Assembly (NCBI GenBank): GCA_014925825.1
Contig: JACGCK010000068.1
Coordinates: 176,001 to 240,000 of the forward strand
Direction of reading: 5' to 3'
Source of the DNA: Pholiota molesta
Lineage: Eukaryota; Basidiomycota; Agaricomycetes; Agaricales; Strophariaceae
Length of the DNA stretch: 64,000 nucleotides
Shown here in pieces: positions 31,561-42,254 of this stretch. Numbering within the stretch: the first letter of the stretch is position 1; each line of letters begins with the position of its first letter. The translations under genes were made by a program, and so were the position numbers. The notes beneath the pieces were generated by a model. It did no database searches and was not told where the DNA came from. It saw only the letters and a list, made by a program, of their open reading frames with translations.

Positions 31561-33935
31561 TCCGCAGAGTCTGAGATCTGGAAATTTTCGGTCCATAGCT
31601 TGTTGTGACCGTAAGCAACATGCAGGGTTCCAGGACCACATTTATGGCTTCATCGTTCCACAACCTACAAGCTATTTCGGGCCGCATTTGGCTTACATCT
31701 AACTCGAGTTGAATTCTAGTGCTTTGCGTTTGTCGTCTACTAATACTATCCAATGATTTTGGTTTGGTATCACGTGTAAAGCGAACATTCAGGAATTATT
31801 CGAATCAGTCGTAAACAGTTAAAACACGCTTCATCAAGCTCCATCGACATCCTTGAACTCGCCCTCCACCCATGGCCCTCCCACATTCCCTTGCCCCCAG
31901 GCTTCCCTACGACATCGTCATATCTGTCATCGAAATTCTTCTCGCTGAAAGCAGCGACGCTCCCGAATGCATCGATGTGCTGAGAACGTTTTCTCTCGTA
32001 TCTCAGAGCTTCGTCGCGTTCTGTCAGAAAAGACTTTTCAGGAGGTTCAACATGGGAAAAGCTGACGATAAGAAGTGCTTTTCCATCCTACAACAGAGTC
32101 CGCATCTGATCCCCTACGTAGAAGAGGTGTGGATATATTTGAATGGGCGAGCTGGTGTGGTTAATGTCACAGTGACGGAGATGGAACTGCTTAGGGTCCT
32201 CACATCCCTATGCCACCTGTCTGTTATTGGGAACGCGCCCTGGGAAGAGCTCTCCCTCAGTGTGCGCCGAACCATAACTAGCCTGCTTTTACCCCTACGA
32301 ATCACATCTCTCGCCATTGTAAATGTGGACGCTTTGCCAGATGGTCTGCTTACGACGTGGTACCACCTCAAATCCTTGAGCGTATGGAATGAAAACCCAA
32401 ATTCCAGATCATGTCTCAGTACGAATTCAGACGATTCAGACGATGATGAAGCCCCGTACACACACTTTGGCGATGTTTCGGCCTTCTTTGCACCACGAGC
32501 GACACGGGAAGATTCTTTCGCGATCCGGCTGGAAACTCTGACCTTGATGGATTCTGACAACGTCTTGCTATATATGCTGGTTGTCCCAGACATTATCGAC
32601 GACATATCGCCATTTACTGCTCCCTCTAATGGTTCACCCGAACCTGATCGAGCACAAGGGTTGGCGATTTCGGAGACTTATCGCATATTTAGGGCCGACT
32701 ACCGATTACGGCGTACATCTCACTTCGAGTTCAGCCATCTCTCTCGCTTCACTATCGATATCATCGAACGCAATCTCCTCCCAGTGTTCTCCGTCATCCA
32801 TCATGCTCGTAATACACTGAAGAATTTGGATATCCGACAAAGATATCTTCACAAGGTTCAGAAAGACCCGTTTGGCTTCGATTCCAGTACGTTTCTCTTC
32901 ACTTCATCCAAACTATCGTTCATCATTCTCTCCTGGGTACCACAGGCCTCCTCGCTAATTCGTCGGATCCGCTACCTGATGAAGTATCGCTCAAATCTCT
33001 GATTCATCTCGAGCATCTCTCTATCACGCTTTTCGTCCTCGCGCCATATATCCCCTCCATCTGAACGCACTCTCCGCTTGGTGTGCCCTCCTTCGCAGAG
33101 CCCCGCGTGGTATACGTACTCTGGAGATCATTCTCGATGCCTTCTTTATCAAATCGGTCCTCGATCTGCTTCCGTGGTTCCCTGAGCTGGATGACGACGA
33201 CGAGGCTGCGAATACACCCTTCAGCACCCTCGACGAGATCGTCTCCAACGCGGATGCCTTCCCCTGCCTCGAATATCTCTCCGTGACAGTGCGGCTTCCG
33301 GACGACGATCGCCTCGGTTCGGACACGGACATGACCGTCGACGTCGTTGAAGAAAAAGACTTTTCCATCCTCCAAGCGTGGCTGGACAAGCATCAGACAG
33401 CGCAGGCCACCACAGAGAGCACGGCGGACACCGGACCGCGGACCCCTTCGCACGCGGGCTCTAGCGTGGCGGTCGAGGCAGTTGCGGATGACTACGATCT
33501 CAACATGTACGGCACCGATAGCGCGGCCTCCGTCCCACGCGCTAGCGTGGCGGACGACGCAGTCGCGGACGACGACGATCTGGCCAAGGACGGCACCAAT
33601 AGGGCTGCTTCCGAGCCCAGCGACAGCGACAGTACCAATTCGTGGTGCCACGATTCGGAGCCTTCTTTTGGCTACGCGTCCAGTGCGCACCCCCTGCCGT
33701 ATGAGCGGGTTGCGAAATCGGTTTTCAAGATGATGCGCCTCACCGCGAAGAGGTTCTTGGGTATTGATGACACTGCATTCATTGTGACCGTGGGTTTCGG
33801 GGCCCATCCTGAAGATGTGCGAGGGTGGGGATACGGCGAGCGGCGAAGACCAGGATTGACGAATGAATATTTTGCGCATAGATAGGCGAATAGACACCCT
33901 CCGACGTAGCGCTGTACAAATGGTAATCGAAGTGT
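31560..33935. repeat. Left arm of an inverted duplication (partner 38105-40625)
   Basis: The whole F-box A2 gene plus about 270 bp of promoter (ending ...CACGTGTAAAGCGAAC) and about 40 bp of 3' flank (GGCGAATAGACACCCT) recurs on the opposite strand at 38105-40625. The intervening 4.2 kb carries PCNA. Confidence 0.75.
31872..33885 (+). CDS. F-box-like protein, family A copy 2 (A2), one-base frameshift
   Basis: Exons 31872-32886 and 32946-33885. It is very similar to A3, with F-box segment LPYDIVISVIEILLA then VLRTFSLVSQSFVAFCQKRLFRRF. In exon 2, at about 33052-33055, the sequence reads CCCC where A3 has CCCCC. This puts a stop shortly after a LAPYIPS reading, while the downstream frame stays open to 33885. 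With one C restored the protein runs full length. It carries two acidic repeat units (DDDDL..GT...ASEP type), against four in A3 and none in A1. Either it is a recent pseudogene or the base is missing from the assembly. The C-terminal PLPYERVAKSVFKMMRLTAKR block is intact. Confidence 0.65.
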
Positions 33936-33939
33936 CGCT

Positions 33940-35300
33940 TTGTCAATCGCTACTGACACGCGCCATATAATGTCAACATGAGATCTAAAAGCATTAAATC
34001 ATGATTTGAAATGAGATAAAATGCGGGCAGCACAAGGGGGCACTAGGCGTAAATTCCAACTGTCTATCCACGATTTTTCAGAAGCGGAAACACAGCTAAA
34101 GGATTATTACATGCAATGCATCTGTATCAGTCGCGCAAGCCATCTCATATTCAATTGGTGCCGTTGTGATCCGAATGGTTCTCGCCATGGTTCTGCATTC
34201 CCGAAAAGCTGCACACTCAAATACCTACTCCATGTTGCCCATCTCGTTGTGATCGCACACTAATATCTAAAGGAGGGCCAGCCCATTCGAAATTCAATGG
34301 TGCCTAAATGGTTCTGACGGCTGCGATTTGGGACACATTGGGTGCATGTCAAGGTAGTTATTTAATGCATTAAGGTCCGGGTAGAGCTTGGCTGCCGCAG
34401 TCGCGGTGGATATCGTCGTCTTCTTCAATTTCCAGGCCCTGGAAGTAAATTCAATCTCATGAACAGTGCATGAACAGTCGCACCATCTCAGATGATCTCA
34501 GATTTAAGTACGCCGGTCGGGCGGCTTCAGCCCAGCATTCAGCAAAATTCAAGCCGGGAATTGACTAGCTATGTGAGTTCTTCATTCATACAAATTTTCA
34601 GAACCAACCGACCATTCCTTTAAAATTCCATTTTTGGCAATTTTGTGTGTTTCTCCTTTTTTCAGCCACCAACTTGAGTAAAGACAATAAAATTTAATAG
34701 GATATAAGATACACTATGGATACATTATCCCTCCGAATTTCAGAGCTCACAGAGCTTTGAGTCATGATCAATGCTGCAAATATGGGTGTTCTGTTATTTT
34801 TGGTAAATGTGAGTACAGTTCAATGCGGAATACACAGCGCACCCCAGTCGAACGTTGACCGCGCGTCGTTGCCTGCAACGAATGCATCCCTTGTTCGCTT
34901 GCTACATTGTTAGAAGTGCATCTACAGTACATTCGCAGCGTCTCGAAGGTGCTCTGTGGATGTGCCAAAACAAGTTTATATGTAGTTTGAGTATAACTGC
35001 CACAATCGATTCGACGATGACGCCGACGTGACATGTATGATTGCATATATGTATGTATAACTAAAAAACAAAAGCGCACACAACGCTCTTCACAAACGGT
35101 CAGAGGCGGAGAGACACATAGAGGGACGCAGCGGATTGATATACGGGCTGACAGATACGCATGGTTATTCGACAGTAACAGAAAAAAAGAGAAAACAGAA
35201 AACAGAAAACTTGTAAGCAAAAGCGCACAAAGCAGTCAAGGTGGAAGAGCATCCTTCTTGTTGGAGATATATACAAGGGCACAGCGGCCTGCGCGCAAGA
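33940..35300. other. No gene recognised
   Basis: About 1.35 kb, AT-richer, between F-box A2 and the PCNA 3' end. Only short frames without homology are present. Confidence 0.45.
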
Positions 35301-35314
35301 TCCGCTCGATCCTT

Positions 35315-36711
35315 CTAATCGTCCCCGATCTTGGGCGCGAGGTAGTAGCGGATGTACCCCTGTTTGAAATCATACGCGACCTACACGCCATTGCATGAGC
35401 GACTCCAGAAGATAAACAAAGTATAGGGAACTCACCAACAACGGCACGTCGTTGCTCATCATCAGCTGCACGCGCGGGCTGAGGCTCTGGCTCTTGCTGA
35501 AGTTGACGAGGTACTTGAGCGAGAAGGTGAGGGAGACGTGCTGGTTCATCTCGATGACGACTCCCTCGGCCTCGTCGTCCTCGTCGTTCTTGCCTTTGCC
35601 CTTGCCCTTACCCTTGGAGGACGAGGCCTTGGCGGTCTTGGCCTTTTTCGCGGGCTTCGACGAGCTGCCGTTCTGTTAAAAAAAGGTTAGTGGGAGAGCG
35701 GGGGTGGAGGGAGGGGAAGCACCTTTTTGCGCTTCTTGCTGCTGTTGTCCTCGTCCTCGTCCTCCTCTGCGTCCTCCTCCTCGTCCTTCTCCTCCTCGCC
35801 GTCCTCCTCGTCCTTGGGCTTGAACTCGGCCTCGTCCTCGGCTTCGGCGGCGTCTTCCTCCATCTCGACGTCGTCGTCCGTCTTCTCCTTCTTGACCGCC
35901 TTGGCCTTCTTCTCCTTCTTCACGCGCACGCCGTCTTCGTCCGCCTCGTTCTCCTCCTCCTCCTCCTCGTCCCCGTCCTCATCCACCTCGACGACCTCGT
36001 TCGCCTCCGCCTTCGGCTTGATCGCGCCGCCCGCGGGGCGCGTCGTGGCCGCGGATTCGCTCTGGCGGAGGAGCACGGAGCCGTTGGCGGCCTCGCCGTC
36101 GGAGGCGAAGCGCACGCCCTCCTTGGAGACCTCGATGCGGACGGACTCGCCGAGCTGGGAGAGGTCGCGCACGATGCGGGTGAACTCGGCGGCGGGGAGG
36201 GTGACGCGGGCGTCATACTCGGTCTCAGGGATGGTGAGGGTGTCGGCGTCGATGTCCATGAGCTTCATGTCGTATTCGGCGATGCGGTCGGAGTCTGGGT
36301 GGGGCGGGTTAGAGGGAGATAGATGGACTTAGAAAACACGCACTCTTGGCCTCGTAGACGAGATTGAGCACATCCGCCTCATCGGCGGCCTTGAGCGTGC
36401 AAATATCGTCGTCCTTGGCACACTTCAACACCTTGGTCAGCGCAGCCAGGTTGACACCCAGCGGCATCGGGCGGTCGCAGCGGTAGCGTTTAAACGCCGG
36501 CGCCGAGAACTTGACGCTCACGAGCGCGACGTGGGAGTTGTCCATGGCCTGGAGGACGATGCCCTCCTCGTTGCACTCGAAATTGGCGTCGGTGACGAGC
36601 TCCTTGATCGCTGCGACGCGTCAGAACGCGCGATCCAGTAGAAGGGGTGGAAGACATACCATCGAGGAGCTTTTTGAGGGTGCCGGCTTCTTGGAGTTTG
36701 GCTTCGAGCAT
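35315..36711 (-). CDS. PCNA: PCNA sliding clamp with a large charged insertion
   Basis: Five exons (36711-36660, 36610-36344, 36294-35723, 35672-35436, 35380-35315) close in phase to 397 residues; typical PCNA is about 260. PCNA is the trimeric DNA clamp that tethers replicative polymerases and repair factors in the nucleus. Clear family marks are [40 protein letters not shown], the interdomain loop [28 protein letters not shown] and LAPKIGDD at the end. Between SVLLRQ (to about residue 184) and GVVIEMNQ (from about 334) lies an insertion of about 150 residues made of Asp/Glu runs and Lys clusters ([20 protein letters not shown]), where other PCNAs have a short loop. Phase closure across it argues against a frameshift artefact. 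The gene lies between the arms of an inverted F-box duplication. Confidence 0.92.
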
Positions 36712-37450
36712 GGTGGGGAGGAGGAAGGAGTCCAGGTCAGAGCATGCACGCGCCTGCAAAAACCTTGCCACGATCCGTCACGTCACGCTTCCCCGCACGC
36801 CCCCCCGTGTCACAGGGTGGGATTCACTACAATTTCAAAGAGCGTTGGACTTGAAAGAGCGCTTTCGAGACGCTGCGAAATAAGCTTCGAACGAGCGAAC
36901 AAGCGAACAAGGGTCTGTACTCGCTGAAGGCAACGATGAGCGGTCGCCTGGGGTGCGCTGTGTATTCGGCGCTGGCCAACGCCCCAAAAGCGACCTCTCA
37001 CTAGGTCAAGGAATCTCATAAGTACGACCAGAATTCCATAAAATGGTCACACATGTCGTACCAGCGTTGGAAGAGAGCCCCTGCTGGAAATGTCCAGAAA
37101 ACTTTCGGTGTTTGCAATATACTTCCACGATAGAATCCATTAGAATTTACCTATTCATTACAAGGCATCGTTCAGCTGGAATCCAACGTGAGGAAGGAGG
37201 TTCTAGCCGCCGATCTCTAAGCCTACAGGGATATAGTAGTCATCGATGAATTAGGTGTAGAGAGCATCCTTACATACCTTGCGATGGGAGGGAAGGGGAA
37301 TGTCAGAGCACTCAGCACACTATACGAAGTCTGACGGTTCAAATCTAGAGGTGATTCATAGCTCTACACATCTAGGAAAATAGATTTAGTACTTTTCAGT
37401 TGTAATTTGGGCATAGTGTAAGAAAAGTTGCAAATATATGCACGTATATG
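36712..37450. other. PCNA upstream region, no gene seen
   Basis: Presumed PCNA promoter and spacer. Short frames only. An ACGCGT (MluI-box-like) hexamer lies in PCNA intron 1 near 36616, but I have no evidence it is used. Confidence 0.35.
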
Positions 37451-37487
37451 CGCATATATTTGGATAAGACTTACCGCTGAGAACTGA

Positions 37488-37740
37488 CAGCTTGTCCAGG
37501 CGGAATAAAAGATAGAATCCTAGCTATAAGCAAGTAATAAAGAGACATAAAATAAATTCAGCCCAGCCACTCACCTTGCAGGGTCCAATGGGTATGACAT
37601 CGATCTTGTTGTCGCGCTCAAGCCGCGCTATATCCAAGCTATATCTCAGGAGTCATCAGGATGTTAGATCTATATCTTTATGCATCTTGCTAGTTTCTTA
37701 CCTCCGGTATCGCTGTAGCATCATGACAGTTGATAGATAG
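37488..37740 (-). pseudogene. Orphan gene fragment of three short exons
   Basis: The minus strand shows three exon-like pieces with good GTAAG/GTGAG donors and TATAG acceptors: MMLQRYRR, then LDIARLERDNKIDVIPIGPCK, then LGFYLLFRLDKLSVLS. They join in phase to about 45 residues and then run into AT-rich sequence with no further coding signal. I do not recognise the parent family. The regular splicing signals suggest a remnant of a real gene rather than chance. Confidence 0.4.
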
Positions 37741-37744
37741 TTAT

Positions 37745-38105
37745 TCAAGACATTATGTACAGGGGGGAAGGGGGAAAGGTGGTGGCCCTAGTGGGGGAAA
37801 GGAAGACAGGAGTCGAATCGTCGATCAATGAGGATTTCGCAAACATTTGGGAGGACGCGTTTGGTCACGTGACATGGCCGGAATGAAAAGCAAAGTACCG
37901 CCACGGCGCGCGCAACGTACAGTAAAGGCCTTCCCGACATCGAGCTAGCGCACGTCGCGGTCGCCATCCCTGCCGCCGCCGTTCCTCAACGACGACCAGA
38001 CCAACCAGACCCTGCCCCTGAACCCGCCGCGGATGCTGCACCCGACGCCGCCGACCCCGAAGCTCTCGTTCACATCGCGATCGCCCAAGTCCTCGAGGTC
38101 CTCAC
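37745..38105. other. Short intergenic region with a possible coding remnant
   Basis: A plus-strand stretch near 37960-38110 reads as an Ala/Pro/Asp-rich peptide ending in ALVHIAIAQVLEVLTEI, open but without start or borders. It directly abuts the inverted-repeat arm, so it may be a gene broken by that duplication. Confidence 0.3.
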
Positions 38106-38158
38106 TGAGATTTTTGTACAGCGCTACTTAAGTGCAATGTCGTAGGGTGTCTATTCGC

Positions 38159-40372
38159 CTATCTATGCCGAAAGAATTCATCTCTTCGACGCTCGCCGTA
38201 TCCCCACCCTCGCACTTTTTCAGAGTGTGCCCCATCAACCGCGGCCACAACGAATGCACTGTCATCACTACCCAGTCTCTTCGCGGTGAGACGCATCATC
38301 TTGAAAACCGATTTCTCAACCCGCTCGTATGGGAGGGGGTCCACACTGGACGCCCAGTCAAAGTTGGAAACCTCTGAATTTTCATAGCTGGGCCACAATG
38401 ACAAATCGGAGCTGTTGCGGCCGCTGGGCTCGGGCTCGGGGGAGGCGCCATCGGTGCCGTGCATGGCCAGATCGTCGTCGTCCACGACTGCTTCGTCGTC
38501 CGCGACTGCTTCGTCGTCCGTGACTGCTTCGTCGTCCGCCACCCCAGCGCTTGTCTCGGGGGCGGCACTATCGGTGCCGTCCATGGCCTGATCGTCGTCG
38601 TCCACAACTGTGTCGTCCGCCACGCTAGCGCCCGCGGGCTCGGAGGCGGCGCTATCGGTGCCGTCCATGGACAGATCGTCGTCATCCGCGGCTGCGTCGT
38701 CCGTCACGCTAGCGCCAGGGTCGGAGGCGGCGCTATCAGCGCCGTACATGGAAAGATCGTCATCATCCGCGCCCGCATCGAACGCCACGCTAGAGCCCGC
38801 GGGCGAAGGTGTGGTGTCCGCCGAGCTCTTTGCGTCGGCGTGCGCTTTCCGTATCTTCTCCACCCACGCTCGGAGGATGGACGGGTCTCTGTCTTGAACG
38901 ACGTCGACGGTCAGGCCGGCTTCAGAATTGAGGCGATCCTGGTCGTCCGGAAGCCGCACCTTGACGCAGAGATATTCGAGGCAGGGGAAGGCATCCGCGT
39001 TGGAGACGATCTCGTCGAGGGCGCTGAAGGGTGTATTCGCAGTCGCAGCGTCGTCGTCGTCGTCCAGCTCAGGGAACCACGGAAGCAGATCGAGGACCGA
39101 TTTGATATAGAAGGCATCGAGAATGATCTCCAGAGTGCGTATACCGCGCGGGGCTCTGCGAAGGAGTGCACACCAAGCGGAGAGTGCGTTCAGATGGAGG
39201 GGGATATATGGCGCGAGGACGAAAAGCGTGATAGAGAGATGCTCGAGATGAATCAGAGATTTGAGCGATACTTCATCAGGTAGCGGATCCGACGATTTAG
39301 CGAGGAGACCTAGATATGCAGGAGAGAATGTTGAACGATGGAGTGTGGATGAAGTAAAGAGAAACGTACTGGGATCGAAGCCGAATGGGTCTTTCTGAAC
39401 CCTGTGAAGATATCTTTGTCGGATATCCAAAGTCTTCAGTGTATTTCGAGCGTGATGGATTACGGAGAACACTGGGAGGAGATTGGGTTCGATGAGATCG
39501 ATAGTGAAGCGAGAGAGATGGCTAAACTCGAAGTGAGATGGACGCCGTATTCTGTAGTCGGCCCTAAAGGAACGATAAGTCTCAAAAATCGCCAACCCTT
39601 CGGCTCGCTCAGGCTCGGGTAAACCATTAGAGGGAGCAGTAAATGGTGATTTGTCGTCGATCATGTCTGGACCAACCAGCATATATAGCAAGACGTTGTC
39701 AGAATCTATCAAGGACAGCGTTTCCAGCCGGATCGCGAAAGAATCCTCCGGTGTCGCTCGTGGTGCAAAGAAGGCCGAGACATCGCCAAAGTTTGTGTAG
39801 GGGACTTCCTCATCGTCTGAATCCAGATTGGTACTAAGACATGATCTCGAATTTGTGCTTTCATTCCGTACGCTCAAGGATTTGAGGTTGCGCCACGTCG
39901 CAAGCAGACCATCTGGCAAACCTTCCACGTTTGACATGGCGAAAGATGTGATCCGTTGGGGTAGAAGCAGGCTAGTTATGGTTCGGCGCACGCTGAGGGA
40001 GAGCTGTTCCCAGGACCTGTACCCCATAACAGACAAGTGGCATAGGGATGTGAGGATCCGAAGCAGTTCCATCTCCGCCACCGATACATTGACCACAGAA
40101 TACAAATACATCCACACCTCTTCTACGTAGGGGATCAGATGCGGACTCTGTTGTAGAATGGAAAAGCACTTCTTCGCGTCAGCTTTTCCCATGTTGAACC
40201 TCCTGAAAAGTCTTTTCTGACAGAACGCGACGAAGCTCTGAGATACGAGAGAAAACGTTCGCAGCACATCGATGCATTCAGGAGCGTTGCGGCTTTCAGC
40301 AAGAAGAATTTCGACGACAGATATGACGATGTCGTAGGGAATCCTGGGGGCAAGGGAATATGGGAGAGCCAT
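38159..40372 (-). CDS. F-box-like protein, family A copy 3 (A3), intact
   Basis: Exons 40372-39370 and 39309-38159 give 717 residues in closed phase. The 60-nt intron is a multiple of three, so the unspliced frame is also open, but both paralogues support splicing. Features are an N-terminal F-box-like segment (LPYDIVISVVEILLA), an LRR-like body (FSHLSRFTIDLI, LKTLDIRQRYL), an acidic repeat region of four units (about residues 550-665) and the conserved end PLPYERVEKSVFKMMRLTAKR. It is likely an SCF substrate receptor; the target is unknown. It is the only family A copy that is both long and uninterrupted. It is transcribed toward PCNA and mirrors A2. Confidence 0.78.
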   Translation of the reverse strand: MALPYSLAPRIPYDIVISVVEILLAESRNAPECIDVLRTFSLVSQSFVAFCQKRLFRRFNMGKADAKKCFSILQQSPHLIPYVEEVWMYLYSVVNVSVAEMELLRILTSLCHLSVMGYRSWEQLSLSVRRTITSLLLPQRITSFAMSNVEGLPDGLLATWRNLKSLSVRNESTNSRSCLSTNLDSDDEEVPYTNFGDVSAFFAPRATPEDSFAIRLETLSLIDSDNVLLYMLVGPDMIDDKSPFTAPSNGLPEPERAEGLAIFETYRSFRADYRIRRPSHFEFSHLSRFTIDLIEPNLLPVFSVIHHARNTLKTLDIRQRYLHRVQKDPFGFDPSTFLFTSSTLHRSTFSPAYLGLLAKSSDPLPDEVSLKSLIHLEHLSITLFVLAPYIPLHLNALSAWCALLRRAPRGIRTLEIILDAFYIKSVLDLLPWFPELDDDDDAATANTPFSALDEIVSNADAFPCLEYLCVKVRLPDDQDRLNSEAGLTVDVVQDRDPSILRAWVEKIRKAHADAKSSADTTPSPAGSSVAFDAGADDDDLSMYGADSAASDPGASVTDDAAADDDDLSMDGTDSAASEPAGASVADDTVVDDDDQAMDGTDSAAPETSAGVADDEAVTDDEAVADDEAVVDDDDLAMHGTDGASPEPEPSGRNSSDLSLWPSYENSEVSNFDWASSVDPLPYERVEKSVFKMMRLTAKRLGSDDSAFVVAAVDGAHSEKVRGWGYGERRRDEFFRHR
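38440..38810 (-). repeat. Coding minisatellite (about 80-110 bp units) in F-box A3
   Basis: Four in-frame units encode variants of ADDDDLSMDGTDSAASEP plus an ASVADD linker. The third contains extra DDEAV steps. Unit number differs among paralogues: A1 none, A2 two, A3 four. Confidence 0.8.
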
Positions 40373-40917
40373 GGGTGGAGGGCAAGTTCAAGGATGTCGA
40401 TGGAGCTTGATGCAAAGTGGCTTCACGACCGATTCGGATAATTAGCAGCGTTCGCTTTACACGTGATACCAAACAAACGCGTCGCGTCAATCATTTAAAT
40501 TGTACGGTAAACGACAAATGAAAAGCACTAGAATTGGATGCGAGCCAAACGCGAGCGTGAATAGGTTGTAGGCTGTGGAACAATGGAAGCCATAAACCGG
40601 GTCCAGGAATCCTGCCATTGCCTACGCTCCATATCAAGCTATCGAAGGGAATTTGTCCTAGATCTCAGCAAGATCTCGAATACTGTGAAAGGGAAGATCT
40701 AAGGCGTCAGCTGTTGCTTTCGGAGATTCATTTGAAATCTTGGAACAATACATGGCTCAAGCAAAAATTGAGGAGCTTGATGGCGGTGCTCTCTTACTCT
40801 ACGACGCGGGGTCGTGACCGTGCTAAGACAGTCGCGTTGCTTGAGCTTGCTTGGGCCCTCTCGGTGTGAATTTGAAGCACTGGCCCATTTAAAGCGCCCA
40901 ATTTCTTCGAGTTATGG

Positions 40918-40925
40918 TATAAATA
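40918..40925 (+). promoter_or_regulatory. TATA box of the C2H2-like gene
   Basis: TATAAATA lies 40 bp upstream of the ATG at 40965, followed by a pyrimidine-rich stretch (CTATACCTCATTCTCTAAC) just before the start codon. Position and sequence fit a fungal core promoter. Confidence 0.5.
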
Positions 40926-40964
40926 CCCCCATCCCATGGACATTCTATACCTCATTCTCTAACA

Positions 40965-41862
40965 ATGAACGCGTCACAAACTAAATTATGGACGCTCGAC
41001 GAATTTTTTCCTGACCCCTTTCCTACTACTCCGAACGAAAGAAAGGGTAATGAGCCCCAGCTGATTATTTCAGGCAGTGGCAGGTACGCGCATGCTTATT
41101 TCGTAGAAGCATACATATTTTACCGTAGCTTGACAGCAGTCCCATATCTTGGCCACCGCAACTTGACAACACTCACAGTCGCTATAACCAATCATCTGGA
41201 TCAGCTGCAAGGTATGCTTCTTGCTAGTCCCGCCAGATAAAGGCTGATCAGGTTTTGTCAGTGATACACCGGCACTTCCATTATTCTCCTTTGATGTCGA
41301 CCCTATTCCCATAGCTGAACTTGAAGAAATCACTTCAGTAGACGGACGATCATCGGATGACATCTCAGTCGAATTCCTAGATTCATGCTCGTCGACACCA
41401 GTAGGCGCGATCAACAAGCTGATCAACAGCAAACTCTTTCAGGCGCTCGTTGAACCCGCGATTCCATATGGAGCGCCCGCCGTCATCGAGGTCGATAGTG
41501 TTGGATCTTCAGCTGCGCACCAGTATAACGTGTGGAAGTTCATCTGTACCACAAAATTCCTCGACGGTGCGCGTGGCACCCGACAATCTGCGTTCGTCTG
41601 CAACAACCCGCTCGTGTCGAGATGCGACAGAGTGATGACGGAATCGGGCAGCATGCGTAATCACCAGACGACGCAAGGGCATGGGAAAGCGAACATTGTC
41701 TGCATGGAATGTCAGCTAGTGTTCAACACTGGTAGAAACAGCGCCTTTAAGAGGCACAAGGAGAAGGCACGCGCTAATAGACAGAAGAAGATGTCCGAAG
41801 CAGCAACGGACAGGGTGAAGAAGACGCGGAAGCCCAAGAAGGAGCGTAAACCGGCTGTTTGA
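40965..41862 (+). CDS. Small protein with two C2H2-like zinc fingers
   Basis: Exons 40965-41083 and 41262-41862 join at a GTACGC donor and TTTTGTCAG acceptor to 239 residues. The N-terminal half is acidic and disordered (LEEITSVDGRSSDDISVEF). The C-terminal half has CNNPLVSRCDRVM followed by MRNHQTTQGHG, then CMECQLVFNTGRNSAFKRHK. Both look like C2H2 fingers, the second ending in a single clear His plus basic residues. The tail is very basic (KKTRKPKKERK), suitable for nuclear import or DNA binding. It may be a transcription factor or a remnant of a larger one; the family is not recognised. Confidence 0.6.
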
Positions 41863-42254
41863 ATAGGTGGGCGCACGTTCTGCACCTCCATTTCGATTTC
41901 GGGTTTTAGGAAAGTTGGTTACTTACCAGATGTATATAATTGATAATGTAGAACAGTGTAATTTCAAGGATCTGACTCTGACTCCTTTGCGTACACAAGC
42001 GAATAATCCGCGATTAAGTGAAGTAGCAACGTTGAACGGGCGCTTAATTCAAGTTGAAGATATCACCGAGCGCGCTATGCATTGATCGCCAATATTATTA
42101 GCGTTACATTGTACATCCAAATTTTTATATCCTATATAACATTACTTGCATACTATTTGTAATATAACTTTTGATTCACATTTTATAGAAGGCGCTATGA
42201 AATCGATACTTTACAACTACATGTTGTCATGTTGACCTAAGAGTCACTGGCCCA

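Larger units (their letters stand above)
38105..40625. repeat. Right arm of the inverted duplication (partner 31560-33935)
   Basis: Inverted counterpart of the A2 segment, including its promoter (GTTCGCTTTACACGTGATACC) and the 3' flank AGGGTGTCTATTCGCCTATC. Confidence 0.75.

Noticed and set aside
34768..35220. Minus-strand frame of 150 codons downstream of PCNA
   Set aside because: Hydrophobic start comes from a poly-A/T-like stretch; no domain or borders.
35690..36332. Plus-strand Leu/Val- or Ser-rich frames of about 200 codons
   Set aside because: They are the complement of the acidic/basic insertion and body of PCNA exon 3.
37260..37360. Possible tRNA suggested by a GGTTCAAATC T-loop-like motif near 37336
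   Set aside because: No matching acceptor stem, D-arm or anticodon arm could be folded by eye.
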